Below are positions 1 to 5,668 of a stretch of 5,742 nt of DNA, one piece after another. Made by a program: the position numbers and the translations under genes. Source of the stretch: Candidatus Nitrosopolaris rasttigaisensis (lineage in GTDB: Archaea; Thermoproteota; Nitrososphaeria; Nitrososphaerales; Nitrososphaeraceae); the NCBI GenBank assembly GCA_933226995.1, contig CAKOFP010000133.1, positions 1 to 5,742 on the forward strand. Reading direction: 5' to 3'. The notes beneath the pieces are model-generated. The model saw only the letters and a list, made by a program, of their open reading frames with translations, did not search any database and had not been told where the DNA came from. The stretch's first letter is position 1, and each line of letters opens with the position of its first letter.

Positions 1-63
1 GACTTACATTATAACTATCTTACTCTCTAAGTAGTTTGGATTACCATCTATCAATTCAACAAA

Positions 64-92
64 CATATTATATCCTAATGTATTATAACATG
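64..92 (+). promoter_or_regulatory. Archaeal TATA promoter and possible operator of the MarR gene
   Basis: An AT-only stretch, ATATTATAT (about 65-73), is centred about 26 bases before the ATG at 95. This is the spacing expected for an archaeal TATA box driving a leaderless transcript. Between it and the start lies ATGT-ATTATA-ACAT (78-91), an imperfect inverted repeat with arms ATGT/ACAT. MarR proteins commonly bind such palindromes over their own promoter, so autoregulation is plausible, but the palindrome is short and imperfect. The TATA call rests on sequence and spacing; the operator is inference. Confidence 0.5.
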
Positions 93-94
93 GT

Positions 95-631
95 ATGGGA
101 AATGATAATGATGTGGATATTTTACCGCAATCTGAGCTAAGGGAAGCAATTGATCAACAAATGCGTGAGTTAAGTACCCGGACAGTCATTTTCCATCATT
201 TTGTTGGTGAACGACTTGGACTTAATCCGACCGACCATAAGTGTCTGGACATTATCATCAGAGCTACAAACCCTATTACAGCTGGTCGGTTAGCTGACGA
301 GACAGGTCTCACTACCGGGGCCATTACTGGTGTCATGGACCGATTAGAACAAGCAGGCTACGTCAAGCGTGAAAGAGATCCAAATGACCGACGATTGATA
401 TTCATAAATCCGCTTTTGGATAAGGCTATGGCTAAGATAGGCCCACTCTTTGCCCCCGTAAAACAAGCTGGGCAAAAACTCTATTCAAAGTACACTGACC
501 ATGAACTCGCAGTTATTCTAGACTTTGTTATCAATTGTAATAAAATGACTCAAGAAATGACCGCCAAGATTCGAGCTGAGGTGGCAGATGATATCAAGAC
601 GCACCAGCCTGAAGATAAGTCTGATTTGTAA
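95..631 (+). CDS. MarR-family winged helix-turn-helix transcriptional regulator
   Basis: The 178-residue protein is of normal to slightly long size for MarR regulators, which act as cytoplasmic homodimers on palindromic DNA. Residues about 14-40 form the first dimerisation helix. Residues about 45-105 are the winged helix: ITAGRLADETGL is the helix-turn-helix entry, TTGAITGVMDRLEQAGYV holds the recognition helix, and KRERDPNDRRLIFIN is the wing with the characteristic D-x-x-D-R-R cluster at residues 95-100. A long C-terminal helix (about 107-160) closes the dimer, followed by an acidic tail. The ATG at 95 is chosen because a TATA element lies about 26 bases upstream, which fits leaderless translation; no ribosome binding site is visible. 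It converges on the ABC permease gene, ending about 250 bases from that gene's stop. Ligand and targets cannot be deduced. The adjacent importer is a candidate target only by proximity, and because most of that importer is dead the regulator probably serves other genes. The family assignment is firm. Confidence 0.92.
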   Translation: MGNDNDVDILPQSELREAIDQQMRELSTRTVIFHHFVGERLGLNPTDHKCLDIIIRATNPITAGRLADETGLTTGAITGVMDRLEQAGYVKRERDPNDRRLIFINPLLDKAMAKIGPLFAPVKQAGQKLYSKYTDHELAVILDFVINCNKMTQEMTAKIRAEVADDIKTHQPEDKSDL

Positions 632-879
632 CAAACGAGACTGCTACGGTCTTTGTCAATCGATACGTCGATATAGACTGGTAGCTGGCCTACATCCTGG
701 GAGACCACAGGTTTTCTTAAAATCCTCTAAGTAGCTTCCCAAACAAAGAGGTATATCGCATAATATGGACTTTCTATCATATAATGAGATACAATTGCCG
801 CCTTGTAGTACGATAGAATCGATTATTTACAATTCTAATCTGAACCACTATGTTCTTGTCTGAACAGTTGTCATTATTA
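632..879. other. Convergent intergenic region without a supported gene
   Basis: This lies between the 3' ends of the MarR gene and the permease. It contains two weak hairpins: ATCGA-TACG-TCGAT at 659-672 and TGTTC-TTGTCT-GAACA at 851-866. Neither has the long T-tract typical of archaeal terminators. On the minus strand an ATG at 780 opens a short reading (beginning MIESPYYAIYLFVWEAT) with one stop at about 730, after which it continues open. This might be a relic of a gene downstream of the permease, but it matches nothing I recognise. Confidence 0.3.
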
Positions 880-1731
880 TTATTCATTGCTTTGATTAAG
901 TCCCCATCGATCTCTCACTTTATTTGCTAGTTTGGAAAAAACAAGTCGGTCAAATACAAGGCCAATTGCGAAGATAGTGATCATCGATGCAATTATTTGA
1001 TCCATGAGTTGGAATTCTCTCCCAACGTCCAGGATATGACCCAAGCCTAGATATGCTGCCATCAATATCTCAGCTCCTATCAACGCATGCCATGCAAAAG
1101 ACCAAGCCTGTGTTACTCCAACTATTAGTGATGGTGTAGCCGCAGGTATCATCACATACCTAAACAGCGGCATACCCTTAGCGCCTAAATTTCTGGCTGC
1201 ACGAGCATAAATTGGTGGGACGGTGCGAATTCCACTGTATGTAGATAACATTACTGAGAATATAGAACTCATGATTACAACAAATAAGATACCGAAATCG
1301 TTTAGACCAATGAACAGTATTGCGAACGGTACCCAGGCTATGCTTGGGAATGACTGTAGCCCTACTGCAAAGGAACTCATCGTTTTTCCAAAGTCTTTGA
1401 ACTTTACCATAGCCAACCCAATCCCAACCCCTAAAATGATCGAAATTGAGAATCCAATCATGAGACGCCACATTGTTATACTGATGTTAGTAATTAATGA
1501 GAAATTCAATTCAGCAAAAGATTGGGCAACCATTGCTGGTGATGGCAATGAAACTCTTGGCCATATTCCCAGCATAAATGTTAGTTGCCAAATCCCTACA
1601 AACGCCGCAAGGAACAGTATTGTGTTGGCTATATCGTTAAGGTTAATCCTACCAATTTTTTTTCTTCTTATTTTCTCTTCAATAGAATACTTTCGTGGCT
1701 GCAATTTTGTTATCCTCTCCCGTTTCATCAT
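880..1731 (-). CDS. ABC transporter permease, NrtB/SsuC/TauC type
   Basis: This is the inner-membrane subunit of a nitrate/sulfonate/taurine-class importer, which would form the pore and couple to an ATPase. From the ATG at 1731 it has 283 residues. The N-terminus is a basic cytoplasmic tail. Hydrophobic segments lie at about 36-57, 87-109, 123-143, 147-168, 201-223 and 246-266, giving the usual six. The ATPase-docking EAA loop is present at about 175-196 (ARAARNLGAKGMPLFRYVMIP, with the hallmark G-A and following P). The C-terminus, DRLVFSKLANKVRDRWGL, is also typical. The frame extends upstream to 1773, but the MM at 1731/1728 fits family length better; the start overlaps the 3' end of the upstream ATPase gene by about 53 bases, suggesting translational coupling. 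What is odd is that the ATPase and binding-protein partners are both pseudogenes, so this subunit is either orphaned or works with components encoded elsewhere. The substrate cannot be told from sequence; sulfonate, taurine and nitrate are all possible. The family call is strong; functionality is uncertain. Confidence 0.88.
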   Translation of the reverse strand: MMKRERITKLQPRKYSIEEKIRRKKIGRINLNDIANTILFLAAFVGIWQLTFMLGIWPRVSLPSPAMVAQSFAELNFSLITNISITMWRLMIGFSISIILGVGIGLAMVKFKDFGKTMSSFAVGLQSFPSIAWVPFAILFIGLNDFGILFVVIMSSIFSVMLSTYSGIRTVPPIYARAARNLGAKGMPLFRYVMIPAATPSLIVGVTQAWSFAWHALIGAEILMAAYLGLGHILDVGREFQLMDQIIASMITIFAIGLVFDRLVFSKLANKVRDRWGLNQSNE

Positions 1732-2336
1732 CAAAATATAATTCCTTGGATTCTTCGGTAATCGCCACTGCATTCGAATCCACGATAGAATGATCTGGGG
1801 GTCGTGGCAAACCTACAGTGCACTCACTCTTTGTACCAGCAAGTTTTGGGGACAAAACAACGAGCATACCTCGTAATACCATAGCATCAATGATGTTACT
1901 CGTTAGAAACAAAATTGTTCTGTCTTGATGTATTTGAATGACTATTGCTGAAAAAGGCTCATCCATGAGAAAGACTTTTGGATTCATGGCCAGAGCATGA
2001 CCAGTGGCTGCACATTGTTTCATTCCCCCCGAAAGTTGGCGAATGTGAGCATTTGAGAAATTTAACAATTGAACCCTCTCTATATAATGCATGGCAATTT
2101 ATTTTCTTCTGTCTTTTGGGTTATTTGTTATCCTTAAACCAAATTCAATATTTTCAAGAAGGTAATCCATGGAAAGATCAAAATGTTTTTACCACAGCAT
2201 GATGGGCTATGATATCTATGTTCAAATTATTCAATATGAGGTGATTTGACGCGGTGGTATTTTTATTGTAGACCTTCGAAATATTCTTGACTTGCAGAAT
2301 ACTTTCTAGTTCTCCTGATTGTGACACAACCGACAT
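1679..2336 (-). pseudogene. Decayed ATP-binding subunit of the ABC importer (SsuB/TauB/NrtD type)
   Basis: The original start is probably the ATG at 2336, which opens MSVVSQSGELESILQVKNIS, then KVYNK and ILNNLNIDI: the N-terminus of an ABC ATPase. The frame then changes, with about eight codons missing, into a damaged Walker A (PSCCGK, 2205-2188; normally PSGCGKST). This runs directly into LIFPWIT, so about 40 codons between Walker A and the Q-loop-distal LFPWxT motif are deleted. At about 2160 one base is missing and the third frame begins with LENIEFGL. A TAA stop follows at 2101-2099. After it come the signature LSGGMKQ (intact core, but the R and A-R-A residues that follow are altered), Walker B VFLMDEPFSA, loss of the D-loop (SAIV instead of SALD) with about a dozen codons missing, and a switch region LTSNI in place of VTHNI, so the catalytic histidine is gone. 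It lies directly upstream of, and overlaps, the permease. The lesions are visible; the protein cannot be active. Confidence 0.88.
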
Positions 2337-2501
2337 TCTTGGTAATTCTAAGTGCGGTTATGCAATATAACTTTCTTCGAAGATGCAATTAGGACTAGAA
2401 TGGCGCTTATTTGGCATATACTATACTTACATTTATTCCGTTATTCTAACACGTACCAGGAATTTGTTCCGTATTCAAGTGAAAATGCTTTGGAACCTAT
2501 A
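2337..2501. promoter_or_regulatory. Divergent promoter region of the former ABC operon
   Basis: This spacer separates the ATPase start (2336, minus strand) from the N-terminal coding remnant of the binding protein (2502, plus strand). On the minus strand TTATATTG (2370-2364... centre near 2367) lies about 30 bases before the ATPase ATG, a suitable archaeal TATA box with a very short leader. A perfect 10-base palindrome, TCTTCGAAGA (2374-2383), abuts it on the upstream side, where a regulator could act. For the plus strand the best TATA-like stretch is CATATACTATAC (about 2414-2425), which would give a leader of about 50 bases or more. Since both flanking genes are dead, any present function is doubtful. 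Confidence 0.4.
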
Positions 2502-3059
2502 TATTCAAAGATAGGAAGGCAACTAACAATCCCTGTTATTGCAACAATATTTGCGCCAGCTATTGTGCATATACCGGCTATAGGATTTGTTCGGCCTTAA
2601 GTGCAACAAAGCCATTGAGAACGGGCTATTTTCCTAACATAAACCATGCTCAAACCTTCATCGGGTTCGGAAGTGCAAATTTCCAGAATAGACGTCATGT
2701 ACGTTGGGCCAGGCCCAGCAGTAATTGGCAATGGGCAGCTCAAGGAAAGGATCGAAGAATAATTTCCGGTGTGGTAATTGTAGTGAGGCGATTCCGGAAT
2801 AACTTTCCTAAGAATTTCGCAAATACAATATTTGCTTCATCTCAACTCGGAAACAGACATACAATAGCTCTTCGAAAGTATTTGCAAGATAACGGATTCA
2901 AAACGAAAGACTAGGAGGAAATATACCACTGATAAAACAATTATTCCTACGTATTGTTGGATTCTTGGCAAGGGAAAACCAAGACCGGACCAGTCATGGA
3001 TATACGATCTTACAATTTTGAATGAGGTGTTGAAGGAGGAGGGATTGCAGCCGATATAA
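2502..3059 (+). pseudogene. Decayed substrate-binding protein of the ABC importer (SsuA/TauA/NrtA type)
   Basis: The remnant reads in several frames. From 2502, KIGRQLTIPVIATIFAPAIV and following hydrophobic residues form an N-terminal signal or membrane anchor; the initiating Met is no longer visible. At about 2594 the frame shifts to LSATKPLRTGYFPNINHAQ, a classic opening of nitrate/sulfonate/taurine binding proteins, ending at GSANFQ. About 30 codons are then missing, and RIDVMYVGPGPAVIG follows in another frame (2685-2729). From about 2744 KDRRIISGVVIVVR and NFANTIFASSQLGN, then ALRKYLQDNGFKTKD, run to a TAG at 2912-2914. GGNIPLI follows in a further frame. Most of the second lobe is deleted. 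The C-terminus survives in the frame starting at 2964 as LGKGKP, then IYDLTILNEVLKEEGLQPI and TAA at 3057-3059. About 186 codons remain, against roughly 320-340 in the family. It is transcribed away from the ATPase/permease pair. Substrate is not deducible. Confidence 0.85.
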
Positions 3060-3108
3060 GGAGCAGGCGTGGTAGGAGGACTAGCAGAATCAATTCCTTA
3101 ACTTCTCA

Positions 3109-3263
3109 TCATTCCACTTCTTTGATATCGTATACAATTAATTTTTCTCCGTCTTTACCAATAATTCTTATTCTCCAAAAACGCAGAAGCCCCGAAAGAT
3201 GCTGCGCAAGTCTATTGCAGATTCTTTCTCGTCAAGTATTATGGTATATAGTCGGAGGGTAAT
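3109..3263 (-). pseudogene. Small unidentified gene with an apparent one-base frameshift
   Basis: On the minus strand, TLRLYTIILDEKESAI (about 3260-3217) is followed in the next frame by LAQHLSGLLRFW and then RIRIIGKDGEKLIVYDIKEVE, ending in TGA at 3111-3109. The two parts join smoothly if one base is restored near 3211-3216, where the sequence would then read ESAIRLAQHLSG. The upper part is preceded by an in-frame TAA, and its first codon is ATT, which could be a mutated ATG. The rebuilt product would have about 51-52 residues: an amphipathic helix and then a basic beta-rich tail. I do not recognise the family. Regular residue patterning, a plausible C-terminus and a single simple lesion support a real gene, or a sequencing error in an intact one. 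It converges on the 3' end of the binding-protein remnant. Confidence 0.42.
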
Positions 3264-3319
3264 TTAAATATGTGTAAGAATAACAATTAAGTGTATGAGA
3301 AGAAAATTTTCATCAGGAT

Positions 3320-3556
3320 TTGGCTCTAGATGTGAATGCATGTGTCATAAAAGAACAGGTACTGTCGGTTACTGCGGGTATTGTTCTGGCTCGCATGCAA
3401 AAAGTTATAGGAGTTAACATTCTGATTTTATCACACTCAATTCAAACAACATATAATATTGTTGAAATAAATCTCAATGCACTGGACGATTTAGTGGCGA
3501 TGCGTATCCCAAGATCTACTATCTTACTAGCAGTAGAACAATCATTGTGCTTCTAA
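3320..3556 (+). other. Unassigned open stretch, possible gene fragment
   Basis: A 78-codon open stretch begins at a TTG (3320) with no ATG start, TATA element or ribosome site that decides it. Its residues are protein-like in composition (for example VTAGIVLARMQKVIGVNILIL, which is hydrophobic, then TTYNIVEINLNALDDLVAMR), but I cannot place it in a family. The antisense frame over the same bases is also nearly open, with one stop in about 75 codons, so the coding strand is uncertain. It lies in a region of decayed genes and is best treated as a possible fragment rather than an expressed gene. Confidence 0.22.
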
Positions 3557-3689
3557 TAGTACTAGAATAAGTTTTAATTCAACCAATGACTTTACTTTTG
3601 TCTGTATATTTCAAAAGATATCAATAATGCTGTGAACCTTAGCGGTAGACTGCTTCAGTCACACCCATGCAACATCTTTCCCTAATCCG

Positions 3690-4253
3690 TCATTCCATCA
3701 AGTAGCCTTTAAAGTAATTTCTTTCTCCTGCAGACGTCAGGTTTAGAGGGTATATCCCTAAATCTTGTTTGCTGTACCCCAGTAATTTTCTCAGATCATG
3801 CCTGAAGTTTGCTGGAGATATCTCATCATTCTCAATTTCAGTAGAAGAATCTATACTTGAAACGAATCCGCTGTTTAATGCATAATCATTTGTTCTTGTA
3901 TACTTCGCTAGGTAATGAACTAGATGCCATTCTTTCAGATAGTGGAACAAACAGATTTATTACAAAAATCAATGAACATGAAATCTATCTAACTCCACCA
4001 TCATATTTTCAATAGTCTGTTTCTGTGGTCGGTTCATTTTGTTATACTTTTGATAATCATCACAGACCTGTATTTTGTAGAGGAAGATTGCGATGTCCGA
4101 TAATGTAATGCTAGTTGAATATTAGGCCGACCGAATGCTTGTGAGTGTAGTTTTGTTGGTTTGACTTTTTATTTCCTCTGACATTTTCAATACTTGTCTC
4201 TCACATTCATCCCTGTTTATTTGTACTAGAGTACAAAGATAGTACTCAAGTAA
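3690..4253 (-). pseudogene. Unidentified minus-strand gene interrupted by in-frame stops
   Basis: One minus-strand frame runs about 188 codons with only four stops: TAA at 4124-4122, TGA at 3971-3969, and two adjacent TAA at about 3962-3957. The open pieces are protein-like. The first contains LVQINRDECERQVLKMSEE (charged helix), the second SDIAIFLYKIQVCDDYQKY and then NRPQKQTIENMMVELDRFH (helical, charged), and the third STEIENDEISPANFRHDLRK, LLGYSKQDLGIYPLNL and a terminal GYLME before TGA at 3692-3690. All three share one frame, which random AT-rich DNA would rarely keep so open. It may be one gene hit by nonsense mutations, or two gene remnants split at the stop cluster near 3960. I recognise no family; the overall charge and helix pattern suggest a soluble protein. 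No start codon is convincing at the right-hand end, so the N-terminus may be missing. Confidence 0.35.
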
Positions 4254-4294
4254 TCAGACACTGTACTCAAGACAAGGTAAGACATGGTACCAAG
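4221..4294. repeat. Cluster of GTAC-centred half-sites, including a perfect inverted repeat
   Basis: TTGTACT-AG-AGTACAA (4221-4236) is a perfect 7-base inverted repeat with a 2-base centre. It is followed by AGTACTCAAG (4241-4250), TGTACTCAAG (4262-4271) and GGTACCAAG (4286-4294). The nine-base unit GTACTCAAG is an exact direct repeat with a 21-base period, about two helical turns. This is the layout of a cooperative transcription-factor site. It sits about 150-220 bases upstream of the EF-Tu-like gene and overlaps the right end of a probable minus-strand pseudogene. The bound factor and regulated gene are unknown. Confidence 0.4.
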
Positions 4295-4414
4295 TAGACA
4301 AATAAAATTTTGTCACTACAACCGCTACTTATTCTTCCTTTGAGCACCGTAACTTATAGTAGAATAGAAACATAAAACATCAGATGCAAGGGAACTTACG
4401 CGATTTTAGGAAAC

Positions 4415-4422
4415 ATTTTATT
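4415..4422 (+). promoter_or_regulatory. TATA box of the EF-Tu/SelB-like gene
   Basis: ATTTTATT is centred about 27 bases before the ATG at 4445, the spacing expected when transcription starts at or next to the start codon. No Shine-Dalgarno sequence precedes the ATG, which agrees with leaderless translation. The box also argues against the longer TTG-initiated reading from 4421, since that codon would overlap the promoter element. Confidence 0.5.
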
Positions 4423-4444
4423 GCCATGTATTACGCATACTCTG

Positions 4445-5380
4445 ATGAAGAGCATAAATTTTGTTATAGTTGGCGATTATCAAATTGCAAGTGAGTTAGG
4501 TAAGAAAGGGACTACAACTGATCTATCAATTTATGACAGAAAAACGCAAGATACTATTTACACTTGGGCTGTGCCCATCACTTTTCCCGATAAAATTCAA
4601 TCATTGATGCAGGCAACGAATATTGCTGAATATGCTATACTGAATGTTACAAAAATGGACAAGTATCTAGGAGAGCAAGTCCTCGCTTTGGATGCAGTTA
4701 ACTTCAGTGAAGGCTTCATCCTGCATTCGTATGAGGTAGATGAAATGAAGCTAAAAACATTAATAAAAAACACAGCAATCTCAGACTTCCGATTTCTTGA
4801 TAATATTGACCAATTAAAGCAACAAATGAGTAGACTTGAGCCAAAAAGCCTAGAAGGACAGTGCATAATTCCAATAGACCATGCTTTTAACGTGAAGGGA
4901 GTTGGAACAGTAGTACTAGGTGTCATTAAACAGGGGACTGTGAAGACATTTGATCATTTGAAAATTTTACCTAGTGGAAAAGACATACTTGTCAAATCAA
5001 TTCAAATGCATGATGATCCTGTAACCGAATGCAAAAGTCCAGCAAGAGTAGGGATGGCTGTTAAAGGAGTTGATGCTGATGATATTTCTAGGGGAGACGT
5101 ACTTTGCTCTCCTGGTTCATTAAATCTAAAGGTAGCAACAGATGCTTTTCCTGCAGGATTTATAAAGAGTCCTTATTACAAAGGGGATCTAACAGACAAT
5201 CAGACATTCGTTATATCTGTTGGAATACAAATCAGGCCAGTAAAGATAAAATATAATAATACTGGTACAATTCAAATAATTCCCGAGAAATCATTTGTCT
5301 TCTTCTCTGGCCAGAATTATGCTCTTTTAAAGCCAGATAATGTTGGAACAAGAATAATAGCAAAAGGGATTATTCAATAA
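4445..5380 (+). CDS. Archaeal EF-Tu/SelB-like protein with degenerate GTPase domain
   Basis: The 311-residue protein resembles the archaeal family usually annotated 'elongation factor Tu domain 2 protein', a shortened paralogue of EF-1A/SelB. Residues 1-130 correspond to the G domain but are reduced. FVIVGDYQIASELGKKGTTT (6-25) stands where the P-loop should be and lacks G-x-x-x-x-G-K-S/T; the switch II D-x-x-G is replaced by AVPITFPDK (42-50); only the guanine-specificity element survives, as NVTKMD (67-72, normally NKxD). Residues about 135-225 are a well-kept domain II beta-barrel, with DHAFNVKGVGTVVLG and then ARVGMAVKGVDADDISRGDVL. Residues about 226-311 are domain III-like. The ATG at 4445 is preferred over the TTG at 4421 because the product then begins at the first strand of the G domain (MKSINFVIVG) and a TATA box lies 27 bases upstream. 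It appears monocistronic. GTP hydrolysis is unlikely; a role in binding RNA or a translation partner is inferred from domains II/III only. No selenocysteine machinery is visible, so I do not call it selB. Confidence 0.85.
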   Translation: MKSINFVIVGDYQIASELGKKGTTTDLSIYDRKTQDTIYTWAVPITFPDKIQSLMQATNIAEYAILNVTKMDKYLGEQVLALDAVNFSEGFILHSYEVDEMKLKTLIKNTAISDFRFLDNIDQLKQQMSRLEPKSLEGQCIIPIDHAFNVKGVGTVVLGVIKQGTVKTFDHLKILPSGKDILVKSIQMHDDPVTECKSPARVGMAVKGVDADDISRGDVLCSPGSLNLKVATDAFPAGFIKSPYYKGDLTDNQTFVISVGIQIRPVKIKYNNTGTIQIIPEKSFVFFSGQNYALLKPDNVGTRIIAKGIIQ

Positions 5381-5454
5381 AATCTGATCTTCGGGAGTTG
5401 AACAAACCATTTCTCTGTCATTTTACGGTTCTAAAAAATTGTTTGAATTGGTGG

Positions 5455-5645
5455 TCAGCGATTTAGTATCGTAGAATCTTGAATCAAGTAAAATTCTCTC
5501 CTTTTGTATATGAATTCTTTAGGCTCGAAAATCACAACAGCGTAAATCTCAACTATCACGTGTTGATATATTCTTCAAATATTTTATAAAATCCTCATTA
5601 GTTCTCCATACACACAAAAGGTTTTTTATTTTCAGGTGTTGTCAT
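5455..5645 (-). pseudogene. Weak minus-strand gene remnant between the EF-like gene and the right-edge gene
   Basis: An ATG at 5645 on the minus strand opens MTTPENKKPFVCMEN before a TAA. One frame over, NEDFIKYLKNISTRDS follows, and in the third frame IVEIYAVVIFEPKEFIYKRR and EFYLIQDSTILNR end in TGA at 5457-5455. The pieces are protein-like and in order, consistent with a small gene broken by two frameshifts. They are short, no family is recognised, and AT-rich DNA can give such strings by chance. The rest of 5381-5668 shows nothing else beyond a T-rich run at 5622-5632. Confidence 0.2.
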
Positions 5646-5668
5646 AATCTGTGCGAAATGATATAGAT

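Noticed and set aside
4..66. Divergent 20-codon minus-strand reading from an ATG at 66 (MFVELIDGNPNYLESKIVIM)
   Set aside because: It stops before the window edge, is too short to judge, and overlaps the MarR TATA element. It could be a relic but cannot be supported.
25..734. CTCTAAGTAG present at 25-34 and 725-734, flanking the MarR gene like target-site or att repeats
   Set aside because: A ten-base match is expected by chance many times in a window this size, similarity does not extend beyond it, and no integrase or transposase is present.
632..879. A tRNA or other structured RNA between MarR and permease
   Set aside because: No T-loop GTTCGANTC, acceptor stem pairing or anticodon arm can be assembled; only weak five-base stems are seen.
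1178..1741. Open frames opposite to or overlapping the permease (1223-1741 plus strand; 1178-1471 minus strand)
   Set aside because: They lie wholly within the permease region in other frames. Their sequences show no domain pattern, whereas the permease frame has six membrane segments and the EAA loop.
2156..2162. Programmed frameshifting in the ATPase gene
   Set aside because: No slippery heptamer is evident, and the gene also carries deletions, a stop codon and loss of catalytic residues, so decay is the simpler explanation.
1978..2202. Plus-strand open frame over the ATPase remnant
   Set aside because: It is antisense to the LSGGMKQ and Walker motifs; the minus strand explains the sequence.
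2352..2914. Two separate short plus-strand genes (2352-2600 and 2615-2914)
   Set aside because: Their recognisable parts are collinear pieces of one substrate-binding protein; the non-matching N-terminal part of the first is divergent promoter DNA and the start of the second is an internal TTG.
4421..4444. TTG start at 4421 for the EF-Tu-like gene
   Set aside because: It overlaps the TATA element, adds residues before the first strand of the G domain, and the ATG at 4445 has ideal leaderless spacing.
4597..4926. Minus-strand open frame inside the EF-Tu-like gene
   Set aside because: It is a shadow of a strongly supported coding region on the opposite strand.
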